Positions 5,703 through 14,690 of a DNA stretch of 29,570 nt are shown here, piece by piece. This DNA is from Prevotella sp. UBA3675 (GTDB taxonomy: Bacteria; Bacteroidota; Bacteroidia; Bacteroidales; Bacteroidaceae). Under the pieces are notes generated by a model that did not search any database, was not told where the DNA came from, and saw nothing but the letters and a program-made list of their open reading frames with translations. The position numbers and the translations under genes were made by a program. Where the stretch lies: NCBI GenBank assembly GCA_002372235.1, contig DFJI01000012.1:1-29570 (forward strand), read 5' to 3'. Position 1 is the first letter of the stretch. Each line of letters opens with the position of its first letter.

Positions 5703-7907
5703 GTGAGCAAGTTTGAATCGAAGAAAGTGATGCCACGCTACCTCAGCATTGCGGTAGTCCTGACACTCGTGGGCCTGGCCATTCTGGTCAAGGCCGTCTA
5801 TATCATGACAGTCAAGAAAGACTACTGGATGGTGGTGTCGTCAAAGATAAAGCAGGACAGCATCAGCGAGAAGTCCGTGCGCGGCAATATTCTCAGTTGC
5901 GACGGTCAGCTCATGGCCTCGAGCATACCCGAATACAAGATATTCATAGACTTCCAGCCTGGCAAACAACGCAATGTGCCCATGGACTCAGTGACTGCCA
6001 AGTTTCTTGACAGCTTGTGGAAAGCCGATATTGACAGCGTGTGCTACGAGCTGCACCAGATATTTCCCAGTCGCACGGCTGAGGAGTTCAAGCAGCACTT
6101 GCTGGCTGGCAAGGCGAAAGTGACAAGAGACGGCTCGCGCGGCTCACGCCACTGGCCCATCTGGCCCTATCGCATAGACTATGGCACGTATAAGGAGGTG
6201 GGCAAGCTTCCCATTTTCTGTCTGCCTACGCACAAGGGCGGCTTCCATCACGAGAAGTTCAATGCCCGTCGCCATCCGTTCGGCTCGCTGGCACAGCGCA
6301 CAGTGGGCACCATGTTCGGCGCGGTCGATTCGGCCAAGTGCGGACTGGAACTGTCGTTCGACTCGGTGCTGCGCGGCAAGAACGGCATATCGCGCAAGCA
6401 GAAAGTGCGCAGTAAGTTCGTGAAGACAACTATCGCCCCTCCTATCAACGGTTCCGACATCGTCACCACGATCGACGTGTCGATGCAAGACTTGGCTGAG
6501 CGCGCGCTGGTTGAGGAACTGAAGAAAGACAATGCCTCACTGGGTGTGGCCATCCTGATGGAGGTGCAGACCGGCGACGTGAAGGCCATCGTGAACATGA
6601 CCAAGTGCGAGGATGGAGTCTATAGGGAAATCGTCAACAATGCCATCAGCTATCGCTGTGAGCCGGGCTCGGTGTTCAAGACCGCATCGTTCCTCGTGGC
6701 ACTCGACGACGGGGTGGTGGATACGAGCTATGTGATTCATACCGGTGGCGGCATCATGCCCATGCACGGCAGCAACATGAAGGACCATAACTGGTATCGT
6801 GGCGGCTATGGCGACATCAACGTGGCACGCGCGTTAGAGGTGAGCTCGAACATCGGTGTGAGCTATGTCATTGACAAGTTCTACCACGAGCATCCTGAGA
6901 AATACGTGAAGGGGCTCTATCGCGTAGGTATCAACGAAGACCTGAAAATTCCCCTCGTGGGCTATCTGCCCCCGAAGATCCGTATGCCGAACACGAAGAC
7001 CACAAACAAGGCAGAATATTGGAGCAAGACCACGCTGCCGTGGATGTCGATAGGCTATGAGACGTATATTGCGCCCATCAACACCGTGACTTTCTACAAC
7101 GCCATTGCCAACAATGGCAAGATGATGCGTCCGCGATTCGTGAAGCAGATACTGCACGACGGTGAAGTGGTTTACGAGTCGAAGCCCGAGGTCATCAAAG
7201 AGCAGATAGCCAAGCCGCAGACCATCAAGACCATGCAGACCATACTGGAGCATGTGGTGAGTCAGGGACTGGGCCGCAAGGCAGGCTCGCGTTCGTTCAA
7301 AGTGGCCGGTAAGACGGGCACGGCGCAGGTGTCGCAAGGTGCCAAAGGCTATAAGGGCGGTGCGCAGATGTGGTACTGGCTCTCGTTTGCAGGCTTCTTC
7401 CCTGCCGACAATCCCAAGTACAGCTGCATCGTCTGTCTGAAGAAACCGGGACTGCCGGCATCGGGCGGCGGTATGGCCGGAGCTGTGTTCCACCAAATAT
7501 CAGAAGGCGTGATGGCACAGTATCTGAAGTTGAGGGTGGAAGATGCACGCGACACGGCCTCGGTGCTCGTACCTGAAGTGAAGAACGGCAACGTGCTGGC
7601 CGCTGACTATGTGTTGCACAACCTCGGCGTGAAGACCGAGGGCGGATGGAACGGTAGCTATGGCAGCGGCAATCCCATCTGGGGCAAGGCGCAAAGCGAG
7701 CGCGGCGGCGTGAAGCTGGCTGTGCAGGAACTGCCCGACCACACTATGCCCGATGTCACGGGAATGGGCGCAAGCGATGCCGTCTTCCTGCTGGAAACGT
7801 GCGGACTGAAAGTGAAGCTCAATGGCGCAGGCAAGGTGAAGAGCCAGAGCATTCCCTACGGTGCCAACATTCATCATGGCATGATCTGCCAACTCATACT
7901 GCAATAA
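5703..7907 (+). CDS. ftsI: Septal transpeptidase PBP (FtsI/PBP3 type) with PASTA domain
   Basis: A 734-aa class B penicillin-binding protein. An N-terminal transmembrane helix (YLSIAVVLTLVGLAILVKAV, about 13-32) precedes a dimerisation/pedestal region and a transpeptidase domain. The active-site motifs are Ser323 in SVFK, S381-S-N383, and KTG at 537-539 (AGKTGTAQ). A C-terminal PASTA domain (about 675-734, MPDVTGMGASDAVFLLETCG) is present. It crosslinks septal peptidoglycan together with FtsW encoded downstream. The start used is GTG at 5703; ATG at 5730 (MPRYLSIAV) is a reasonable alternative and leaves only a short cytoplasmic tail. It lies 44 bp after the FtsL-like gene. Confidence 0.95.
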   Translation: MSKFESKKVMPRYLSIAVVLTLVGLAILVKAVYIMTVKKDYWMVVSSKIKQDSISEKSVRGNILSCDGQLMASSIPEYKIFIDFQPGKQRNVPMDSVTAKFLDSLWKADIDSVCYELHQIFPSRTAEEFKQHLLAGKAKVTRDGSRGSRHWPIWPYRIDYGTYKEVGKLPIFCLPTHKGGFHHEKFNARRHPFGSLAQRTVGTMFGAVDSAKCGLELSFDSVLRGKNGISRKQKVRSKFVKTTIAPPINGSDIVTTIDVSMQDLAERALVEELKKDNASLGVAILMEVQTGDVKAIVNMTKCEDGVYREIVNNAISYRCEPGSVFKTASFLVALDDGVVDTSYVIHTGGGIMPMHGSNMKDHNWYRGGYGDINVARALEVSSNIGVSYVIDKFYHEHPEKYVKGLYRVGINEDLKIPLVGYLPPKIRMPNTKTTNKAEYWSKTTLPWMSIGYETYIAPINTVTFYNAIANNGKMMRPRFVKQILHDGEVVYESKPEVIKEQIAKPQTIKTMQTILEHVVSQGLGRKAGSRSFKVAGKTGTAQVSQGAKGYKGGAQMWYWLSFAGFFPADNPKYSCIVCLKKPGLPASGGGMAGAVFHQISEGVMAQYLKLRVEDARDTASVLVPEVKNGNVLAADYVLHNLGVKTEGGWNGSYGSGNPIWGKAQSERGGVKLAVQELPDHTMPDVTGMGASDAVFLLETCGLKVKLNGAGKVKSQSIPYGANIHHGMICQLILQ

Positions 7908-7948
7908 GACTCGATTCTTTCTGTATATATATAAATAATGTACGCGAA

Positions 7949-9403
7949 ATGATACTGAACGAACTGCTGAAGAAAATAGAGACCACGAACGTGGTGGGTG
8001 ACACGGGTGTTGAGATTGCCGAGGTCAACATTGACTCGCGTGCCATCGCTGCCGGTCACATGTTCATTGCCCTCAGAGGCACCGTGACCGACGGACATCA
8101 ATATATCGACAAGGCCGTGGCCCAAGGAGCTGCTGCCGTGGTGTGCGAGGACATGCCTGAGCATCAGGCCGAGGGAGTGACTTACGTGCAGGTGGCTTCA
8201 ACCACCGATGTGGTGGGCGTGCTCGCTACGACCTTCTATGGCAATCCCTCTGAGCACCTGAAGCTGGTTGGCGTAACGGGCACAAACGGAAAGACCACCA
8301 TCGCCACCTTATTATATAATATGTTCCGCAAACTGGGACATAAGTGCGGACTGCTCTCTACGGTCTGCAACTACATTGAGGATGAGGCTGTTCCTGCCGA
8401 TCACACCACCCCCGATCCCATCGAGCTGAACCGTTTGCTCAAGCGCATGGTCGATGCCGGCTGTGAGTATGTGTTCATGGAGTGCTCCAGCCATGCCATC
8501 CATCAGAAGCGCATCGGCGGACTGAAGTTTGCAGGCGGCATCTTCACCAATCTCACACGCGACCACATGGACTATCACAAGACGGTGGAGAACTATCGCA
8601 ATGCGAAGAAAGCCTTCTTCGACCAGTTGCCTAAAGACGCTTTCGCCATCACCAATGCCGACGACAAGAATGGCATGTTCATGGTGCAGAATACAAAGGC
8701 CACGGTGAAGACATACTCTATTCGCAGCATGGCCGACTTCAGGGCTCGTATCGTGGAGTGCCATTTCGAGGGCATGTATCTTGAGATTGACGGTCATGAG
8801 GTGGGCGTTCAGTTCATTGGCAAGTTCAATGTGAGCAATCTGCTGGCCGTCTATGGCGCTGCCATCATGTTGGGAAAACAGCCCGAGGAGGTGCTGGTAG
8901 TGATGAGCACACTCAAGAGCGTGGCTGGCCGACTGGAGCCCATCCGCTCGAAAGAGGGCGTGACCGCTGTCGTGGATTATGCTCACACCCCCGATGCACT
9001 CGACAACGTGCTGAAAGCCATCCACGAGGTGCTGGAGGGGCGCAACGGTCAGGTCATCACGGTGTGCGGTGCCGGTGGCAACCGCGACAAAGGCAAGCGT
9101 CCGCTCATGGCACAGGAAGCCGTGAAGCAGAGCGACCGCGTGATTATCACCAGCGACAATCCCCGTTTCGAGGAGCCGCAGGACATCATCAATGACATGT
9201 TGGCCGGTCTGGACCAGAAGCAGATGAAGAAAGTGCTGACCATCGTGGACCGCAGAGAGGCCATCCGTGCCGCCTGCATGATGGCCCATGAGGGCGATGT
9301 GATCCTCATAGCCGGCAAGGGACATGAGGACTATCAGGACGTGAAGGGCGTGAAGCACCACTTCGACGATCGCGAAGAGGTGAGAGAAGCCTTCAGAGAG
9401 TAA
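7949..9403 (+). CDS. murE: UDP-MurNAc-tripeptide synthetase MurE
   Basis: A 484-aa Mur ligase adding the third stem-peptide residue to UDP-MurNAc-L-Ala-D-Glu in the cytoplasm. The ATP-binding loop GTNGKTT is at residues 111-117, the Mur motif DYAHTPDAL lies around residue 344, and DNPR (403-406) is the signature of enzymes adding meso-diaminopimelate. The open frame extends upstream into ftsI, but the ATG at 7949 (MILNELLKKIE) gives the family N-terminus and leaves a 41-bp AT-rich spacer. Confidence 0.95.
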   Translation: MILNELLKKIETTNVVGDTGVEIAEVNIDSRAIAAGHMFIALRGTVTDGHQYIDKAVAQGAAAVVCEDMPEHQAEGVTYVQVASTTDVVGVLATTFYGNPSEHLKLVGVTGTNGKTTIATLLYNMFRKLGHKCGLLSTVCNYIEDEAVPADHTTPDPIELNRLLKRMVDAGCEYVFMECSSHAIHQKRIGGLKFAGGIFTNLTRDHMDYHKTVENYRNAKKAFFDQLPKDAFAITNADDKNGMFMVQNTKATVKTYSIRSMADFRARIVECHFEGMYLEIDGHEVGVQFIGKFNVSNLLAVYGAAIMLGKQPEEVLVVMSTLKSVAGRLEPIRSKEGVTAVVDYAHTPDALDNVLKAIHEVLEGRNGQVITVCGAGGNRDKGKRPLMAQEAVKQSDRVIITSDNPRFEEPQDIINDMLAGLDQKQMKKVLTIVDRREAIRAACMMAHEGDVILIAGKGHEDYQDVKGVKHHFDDREEVREAFRE

Positions 9404-9440
9404 CGAAATATCATAATAACGAAGTAACGAAGTAACGAAA
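9401..9440. repeat. 8-bp tandem TAACGAA(G/A) repeat in the murE-mraY spacer
   Basis: TAACGAA occurs at 9401, 9417, 9425 and 9433, all on an 8-bp grid with one degenerate unit at 9409. The first copy contains the murE stop codon. It looks like slipped-strand expansion of the sequence around the stop. Confidence 0.7.
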
Positions 9441-9444
9441 AGAA

Positions 9445-10716
9445 ATGCTATACTACATCTTCCGATTTTTAGAACAGTTCAACATCCCGGGTTCGCATCT
9501 GTGGAGCTACATCTCATTCCGTTCGTTGTTGGCGCTCATCTTCTCGCTGATTATCTCGGCCTGGTTCGGTGAGTACTTCATCAAATGGATGAAGCGCCGT
9601 AAGATTTTCGAGACTGAGCGCGATCCGTCAATCGATCCGTTCGGAGTAGAGAAGAAAGGCGTACCAACTATGGGCGGCATCATCATCATCGTGTCTATCT
9701 TGGTGCCGGTGATTCTCTTGGGGCGCATTCGCAACATTTACATCATCCTGATGATTGCCACTACGCTGTGGTTGGGCTTTCTTGGCTTCCTGGACGACTA
9801 TATCAAGATATTCCGTCGCGACAAGGACGGACTGAAAGGCAAATATAAGATCGTGGGACAGGTGAGCATCGGCTTTATCGTGGGGCTGACGCTCTGGCTG
9901 AGTCCCGATGCCGTGGTCCGTGAGAACGTGAAAGTGGAACAGCCCAATCATGAGATTGTGGTCAAGCATAAGAAAGAGGCCGTGAAGTCACTGCAAACCA
10001 CTATCCCGTTCATCAAGAACCATAACCTGAACTACTCGAAGGTGATGAGCTTCTTCGGCGACTACAAGGTGGCTGCCGGATGGGTGCTCTTCGTGCTGAT
10101 GACCATATTGGTGGTGACAGCTGTGTCGAACGGTGCTAACCTCAACGACGGCATGGACGGCATGTGTGCAGGCAACTCGGCCATCATAGGCGTGGCACTT
10201 GGCATATTGGCCTATGTGTCGTCACACATCGGCTATGCCAGCTACTTTGATATTATGTATATCCCTCATTCAGAGGAGCTCGTAGTCTTCCTGTGCGCTT
10301 TCGTAGGTGCCATGATCGGCTTCCTGTGGTACAATGCCTTCCCCGCTCAGATCTTCATGGGCGATACGGGGTCGCTCACCATTGGCGGCATCATCGGCGT
10401 GTGTGCCGTCATCATCCATAAAGAGTTGCTGTTGCCCATCCTATGTGGCATCTTCTTTGTGGAGAGCCTGAGTGTCATCATTCAGACGCAGTGGTTCAAA
10501 TTCCAGAAGAGAAAGGGCCGCAGAGTGCGCGTGTTCAGAGCCACCCCGATACATGACAACTTCCGCAAGCTCGACTCGCAGCTCGACCAGACTTCTACCT
10601 ATGTGCTCAAGGGATGGCCCCATCGCCCGTTCCATGAGTCGAAGATTACCATTCGGTTCTGGATTACCACCATCATCCTGGCCGCATTGACACTTATTAC
10701 ATTGAAAATCAGATAA
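9445..10716 (+). CDS. mraY: Phospho-MurNAc-pentapeptide translocase MraY
   Basis: A 423-aa polytopic membrane enzyme that transfers phospho-MurNAc-pentapeptide to undecaprenyl phosphate to make lipid I. Visible motifs are the paired aspartates GFLGFLDDYIK (about 110-120), NLNDGMDGM, FMGDTGSLTIGG, and the C-terminal cytoplasmic loop RATPIHDNFRK, a variant of the usual HHH motif. The protein is longer than the 320-360 aa of proteobacterial MraY because of a hydrophilic insertion at about 155-200, which I regard as a Bacteroidetes trait rather than an error. It sits directly after murE. Confidence 0.95.
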   Translation: MLYYIFRFLEQFNIPGSHLWSYISFRSLLALIFSLIISAWFGEYFIKWMKRRKIFETERDPSIDPFGVEKKGVPTMGGIIIIVSILVPVILLGRIRNIYIILMIATTLWLGFLGFLDDYIKIFRRDKDGLKGKYKIVGQVSIGFIVGLTLWLSPDAVVRENVKVEQPNHEIVVKHKKEAVKSLQTTIPFIKNHNLNYSKVMSFFGDYKVAAGWVLFVLMTILVVTAVSNGANLNDGMDGMCAGNSAIIGVALGILAYVSSHIGYASYFDIMYIPHSEELVVFLCAFVGAMIGFLWYNAFPAQIFMGDTGSLTIGGIIGVCAVIIHKELLLPILCGIFFVESLSVIIQTQWFKFQKRKGRRVRVFRATPIHDNFRKLDSQLDQTSTYVLKGWPHRPFHESKITIRFWITTIILAALTLITLKIR

Positions 10717-10778
10717 TAGGAAACAAGAGCCGCTCCTTTCTGTAAGGAGATATGCTCCAAAAACAAAGAAGGAAAAAG

Positions 10779-12113
10779 ATGAAGAAGAGAATTGTGATAT
10801 TAGGAGCCGGAGAAAGTGGCGTAGGTGCTGCTGTTCTGGCAAAGAAAGAGGGATTCGACGTGTTCGTATCAGACATGTCGACCATTGCGCCGCGCTATAA
10901 GGAGATGCTTGACCGGCGCCAGATAGTTTGGGAGGAGGGAGAACACACCGAGGAACTGATCCTGAACGCTGACGAGATCGTGAAGAGTCCTGGCATTCCC
11001 GATACCGCTCCTATGGTGAAGAAAGCCATTCAGAAAGGCATTCACATCATCAGTGAGATTGAGTTTGCCGGGCGCTATACCACGTCGAAGATGATTTGTA
11101 TCACAGGCTCGAACGGAAAGACGACCACCACCTCGCTCATCTATCATATTTTTCGTGAGGCCGGCTATGATTGCGGACTGGCCGGAAACATAGGCAACTC
11201 ACTGGCGCTGCAGGTGGCCGAGGATCCGCATGCCTATTACATTATAGAGTTGAGCTCGTTCCAGCTTGACAATATGTATGACTTCCGCGCCAATATCGCT
11301 ATTCTGCTCAATATCACGCCCGATCATCTGGACCGCTATAATTTTGAGATGCAGAACTACGTTGATGCCAAGATGCGCATTCTGCAGAACCAGACCGCCG
11401 CCGATGCGTTCATCTACTGGAACGATGACCCCATTATCAAGCGCGAATTGGAGAAGTATGACATCAAGGCCATTCAGTATCCCTTCTCGGAGCTGAAGGA
11501 GAAAGGCAGCATCGGCTATATCGAAGAGGGACAGTATGTCATTGAGAAGCCTGAACCTTTCAACATGGAGCAGGAACAGCTGAGCCTCACGGGCCGCCAC
11601 AATATATACAACTCGCTGGCTGCCGGTATTGCCGGCAACATTGCAGGCATTAAGAAAGAAGTGATTCGCCGCTCGCTGAGCGACTTCCCCGGTGTGGAGC
11701 ATCGGTTGGAGAAAGTGACCACCGTGCGTGGCGTGCACTACGTGAACGACTCAAAGGCTACCAATGTTGATGCTTGCTGGTATGCGCTCGATTCGATGAA
11801 GACCCGTGTGGTGCTCATCGTCGGTGGCAAGGACAAGGGCAATGACTACGAGCCCATCAAGCCGCTGATAAAGGAGAAGTGCTCGGCACTGGTATATCTT
11901 GGTGCCGACAATCAGAAGTTGCACGACAATTTCGATGCGCTGGGCATCCCAGTGCGCGACACTCACTCTATGAAGGAATGTGTAGCCGCTTGCTACGAAC
12001 TGGCTCAGCCCGGTGAGACGGTGCTGTTGAGCCCCTGTTGCGCCTCATTCGACCTGTTCAAGAATATGGAAGACCGTGGTGAGCAGTTTAAGGAACTGGT
12101 AAGAAATCTGTAG
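10779..12113 (+). CDS. murD: UDP-MurNAc-L-Ala:D-Glu ligase MurD
   Basis: A 444-aa Mur ligase adding D-glutamate to UDP-MurNAc-L-alanine. The N-terminal Rossmann segment RIVILGAGESGVGAA, ATP loop GSNGKTTTT starting at residue 110, ITPDHLDRY and the VNDSKATNVDAC motif (about 320-331) are present. The ATG at 10779 is preferred over 10752: it is preceded by AGAAGGA at good spacing and begins at the family N-terminus (MKKRIVILG), whereas the upstream nine residues are basic and atypical. Confidence 0.95.
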   Translation: MKKRIVILGAGESGVGAAVLAKKEGFDVFVSDMSTIAPRYKEMLDRRQIVWEEGEHTEELILNADEIVKSPGIPDTAPMVKKAIQKGIHIISEIEFAGRYTTSKMICITGSNGKTTTTSLIYHIFREAGYDCGLAGNIGNSLALQVAEDPHAYYIIELSSFQLDNMYDFRANIAILLNITPDHLDRYNFEMQNYVDAKMRILQNQTAADAFIYWNDDPIIKRELEKYDIKAIQYPFSELKEKGSIGYIEEGQYVIEKPEPFNMEQEQLSLTGRHNIYNSLAAGIAGNIAGIKKEVIRRSLSDFPGVEHRLEKVTTVRGVHYVNDSKATNVDACWYALDSMKTRVVLIVGGKDKGNDYEPIKPLIKEKCSALVYLGADNQKLHDNFDALGIPVRDTHSMKECVAACYELAQPGETVLLSPCCASFDLFKNMEDRGEQFKELVRNL

Positions 12114-12120
12114 GATGGGA

Positions 12121-12180
12121 CTTGTGGGTCCTTATAGGTCTTATAAGTCTTATAGGGTCCTATAGGACTGATAGGACTCA
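12121..12180. repeat. 10-bp periodic TATAGG/TATAAG repeat (copy 1)
   Basis: Between murD and ftsW the sequence cycles with a 10-bp period through variants of TTATAGGTCC, including the self-complementary cores CTTATAAG and CCTATAGG. A related copy occurs at 18380-18426 between ftsA and ftsZ. Its function is unknown. Confidence 0.75.
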
Positions 12181-12209
12181 TGAGCCATAAAAAATGACAA
12201 ATAGCGCCA

Positions 12210-13487
12210 ATGAATAGAAAAATAGGCAATCTCTTTAAAGGTGACAAAGGCATCTGGATGGTATTCCTGTTCCTTTGCCTGATTAGTGTGATTGAGGTGT
12301 TCTCAGCCTCGAGTACGCTGACCTATAAGTCACAGAACTATCTGGGACCGTTGCTCTATCACTCAGGAATGATCATCTTTGGCTTGTTCGTGGTCATCGT
12401 GATCTTGAACATCCCGTGCCGATACTTTAAGATTGTCACGCCGCTCATGCTTTTCATCACTTTCAGCACGCTGCTTTGGGTGCTTGTGGGCGGTGAGAGT
12501 ATCAACGGTGCCAACCGCGTGATACGTCTGGCGGGCTTTACTTTCCAGCCGTCAGAGATTGCCAAGGGCACGATGGTACTTGCCACGGCACAGATATTGA
12601 GTGCCATGCAGCGTACCGATGGTAAAGGGGCCGATGAGAAAGCCATGAAATATGTGCTGTTCATCGTGATGCCGGCTGTGTTTCTTATCGGTATTGAGAA
12701 CCTGTCAACGGCTTTTCTGCTGTTCATCGTCATTTTCCTGATGATGTTCATCGGTCGTGTACCCATCATGCAGATGGGAAAGCTGATGGGAGCAGGGGTG
12801 TTGACGATTGCCGTGTTCCTGACATTGGTGATCACGCTGGGTAGCTTCGAGAAAGATGACGACGAGAAGGCTTCGCCGACCGTGGCAGCTTCTCACGGCC
12901 ATAAGAATGAAATCAAGGGCGGCGGTGTCTTCCACCGTTTTGCTACATGGCGCAATCGTATTCTGAACCACTCGAATGGTGATGACGTACCTGCTGAGGA
13001 GTATGACATTGACAAGAACTTCCAGGTGGGACATGCCAACATAGCCATTGCCTCGTCGGGCATTATAGGCAAGGGACCGGGCAACTCTACCGAGCGCGAC
13101 TATCTGCCGCAGGCATTCAGCGACTTCATCTATGCCATCATCATTGAAGAGACGGGTGTAGCGGGTGCAATCGCCGTGGTGTTCCTTTATGTCATCCTGC
13201 TCTATAGGGCAGCACGTATTGCAGGCCGTTGTGAGAACAACTTTCCGGCATTCTTGGTGTTAGGACTGGCGCTGCTGCTCGTGATTCAGGCCTGTATCAA
13301 CATGATGGTGGCTGTGGAATTGATGCCCGTTACCGGACAGCCGTTGCCGCTCATCTCGAAAGGTGGCACCTCGACCATCATTAATTGTGCCTATATCGGT
13401 GTCATTCTCAGCGTGAGTCGTTCTGCCCGGCGGGTCGATCAGGCAAAAGCCTCTGTCCCTGATGGTTCGGATGAAAATGACGATTGA
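12210..13487 (+). CDS. ftsW: Septal peptidoglycan glycosyltransferase FtsW
   Basis: A 425-aa SEDS-family polytopic membrane protein that polymerises lipid II at the septum with its partner PBP encoded upstream. Family features include GANRVIRLAGFTFQPSEIAKG, the segment FSDFIYAIIIEETGVAGA, and the conserved PVTGQPLPLISKGGTS near the C-terminus. A hydrophilic loop rich in Asp, Lys and His (about residues 214-250) interrupts the core and is longer than in well-studied FtsW proteins. The C-terminal tail is short and cytoplasmic. It follows murD after a 96-bp spacer holding a 10-bp periodic repeat. Confidence 0.95.
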   Translation: MNRKIGNLFKGDKGIWMVFLFLCLISVIEVFSASSTLTYKSQNYLGPLLYHSGMIIFGLFVVIVILNIPCRYFKIVTPLMLFITFSTLLWVLVGGESINGANRVIRLAGFTFQPSEIAKGTMVLATAQILSAMQRTDGKGADEKAMKYVLFIVMPAVFLIGIENLSTAFLLFIVIFLMMFIGRVPIMQMGKLMGAGVLTIAVFLTLVITLGSFEKDDDEKASPTVAASHGHKNEIKGGGVFHRFATWRNRILNHSNGDDVPAEEYDIDKNFQVGHANIAIASSGIIGKGPGNSTERDYLPQAFSDFIYAIIIEETGVAGAIAVVFLYVILLYRAARIAGRCENNFPAFLVLGLALLLVIQACINMMVAVELMPVTGQPLPLISKGGTSTIINCAYIGVILSVSRSARRVDQAKASVPDGSDENDD

Positions 13488-13524
13488 GCTTTGACGTAAG
13501 TGAAACTAAAAAAATAATGACATA

Positions 13525-14661
13525 ATGAAACAAGAAAATTCATATAGTGCATCAGCAGGACTGAGAGTCGTTGTGAGTGGTGGCGGTACGGGCGGTCACA
13601 TCTTCCCGGCTGTCTCTATCGCCAATGCCATTCGCGAGTTAGTGCCTGATGCCCAGATCCTGTTCGTAGGCGCTGAGGGACGCATGGAGATGCAGCGCGT
13701 GCCAGCCGCAGGCTATGAGATCAAGGGCCTGCCCATCTGTGGCTTCAACCGCAGTCAGCTGTGGAAGAACATCACGCTGCCCTATAAGATGTGGAAGAGC
13801 GATCGAATGGTGAAGCGCATCCTGCGGGAGTTCAAGCCTCAGGTGGCTGTAGGCGTTGGCGGCTATGCCAGCTATCCCACGTTGGCTGCCGCTGTCAGCA
13901 TGCACATTCCTTGCCTCATTCAGGAGCAGAACTCCTTTGCAGGCAAGGCCAATAAAATGCTTGGCAAGAACGTCGAGAAGATATGCGTGGCCTATGAAGG
14001 CATGGAGCGCTTCTTCCCCGCTGAGAAAATCATGCTCACAGGCAATCCTGTACGTCAGGCACTGCTCGACACGAAGGTGACGAGAGAAGAAGCACTGCGC
14101 TCCTTTGGATTAGACCCCAACTTGAAGACCATCCTCCTCGTAGGTGGAAGTCTGGGCGCACGAACCATTAACGAGAGCATGCTTGGCCATCTCGATGAAA
14201 TCGCCAATTCTGGCATGCAGTTCATCTGGCAGACAGGTAAGTACTATAGCGATCATATTGCGGAGCAACTCAAGGCGAAGGGCCAGCCAACCAATCTGAA
14301 GGTTGTTGACTTTATCTCCGACATGGGCGCAGCTTATCAAGCAGCCGATCTCGTTGTCAGTCGTGCAGGTGCCAGCAGCATCTCTGAGTTCTGCCTCATC
14401 GGCAAGCCCGTGATTTTGGTGCCGAGCCCCAATGTGGCCGAGGATCATCAGACGAAGAATGCTATGGCCTTGGTGAATCGTGATGCCGCTCTGTACGTGA
14501 GCGATCAGGAGGCTCCGCAGAAATTGGTGAAGCTCGCCATAGAGTCGGCACGCGACGATGACAAGTTGCGCCAGCTCAGCACGAACGTCAAGAAGATGGC
14601 ATTGCCAGATTCGGCTGCAATCATTGCGAAAGAAGTCATTAAGCTGGCAGAAGGAAAATAA
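13525..14661 (+). CDS. murG: Lipid II synthase MurG
   Basis: A 378-aa GT28 glycosyltransferase that adds GlcNAc from UDP-GlcNAc to lipid I on the inner face of the cytoplasmic membrane. The nucleotide/lipid-binding glycine loop GGGTGGHIFPA is at residues 19-29. VGVGGYASYPTLAAA, LIQEQNSFAGKANK and the C-terminal donor-binding block VVSRAGASSISEFCLIGKP are all present. It lies 37 bp after ftsW and 29 bp ahead of murC. Confidence 0.96.
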   Translation: MKQENSYSASAGLRVVVSGGGTGGHIFPAVSIANAIRELVPDAQILFVGAEGRMEMQRVPAAGYEIKGLPICGFNRSQLWKNITLPYKMWKSDRMVKRILREFKPQVAVGVGGYASYPTLAAAVSMHIPCLIQEQNSFAGKANKMLGKNVEKICVAYEGMERFFPAEKIMLTGNPVRQALLDTKVTREEALRSFGLDPNLKTILLVGGSLGARTINESMLGHLDEIANSGMQFIWQTGKYYSDHIAEQLKAKGQPTNLKVVDFISDMGAAYQAADLVVSRAGASSISEFCLIGKPVILVPSPNVAEDHQTKNAMALVNRDAALYVSDQEAPQKLVKLAIESARDDDKLRQLSTNVKKMALPDSAAIIAKEVIKLAEGK

Positions 14662-14690
14662 TAAATCATAGAAAATCGAAATATAAGAAA

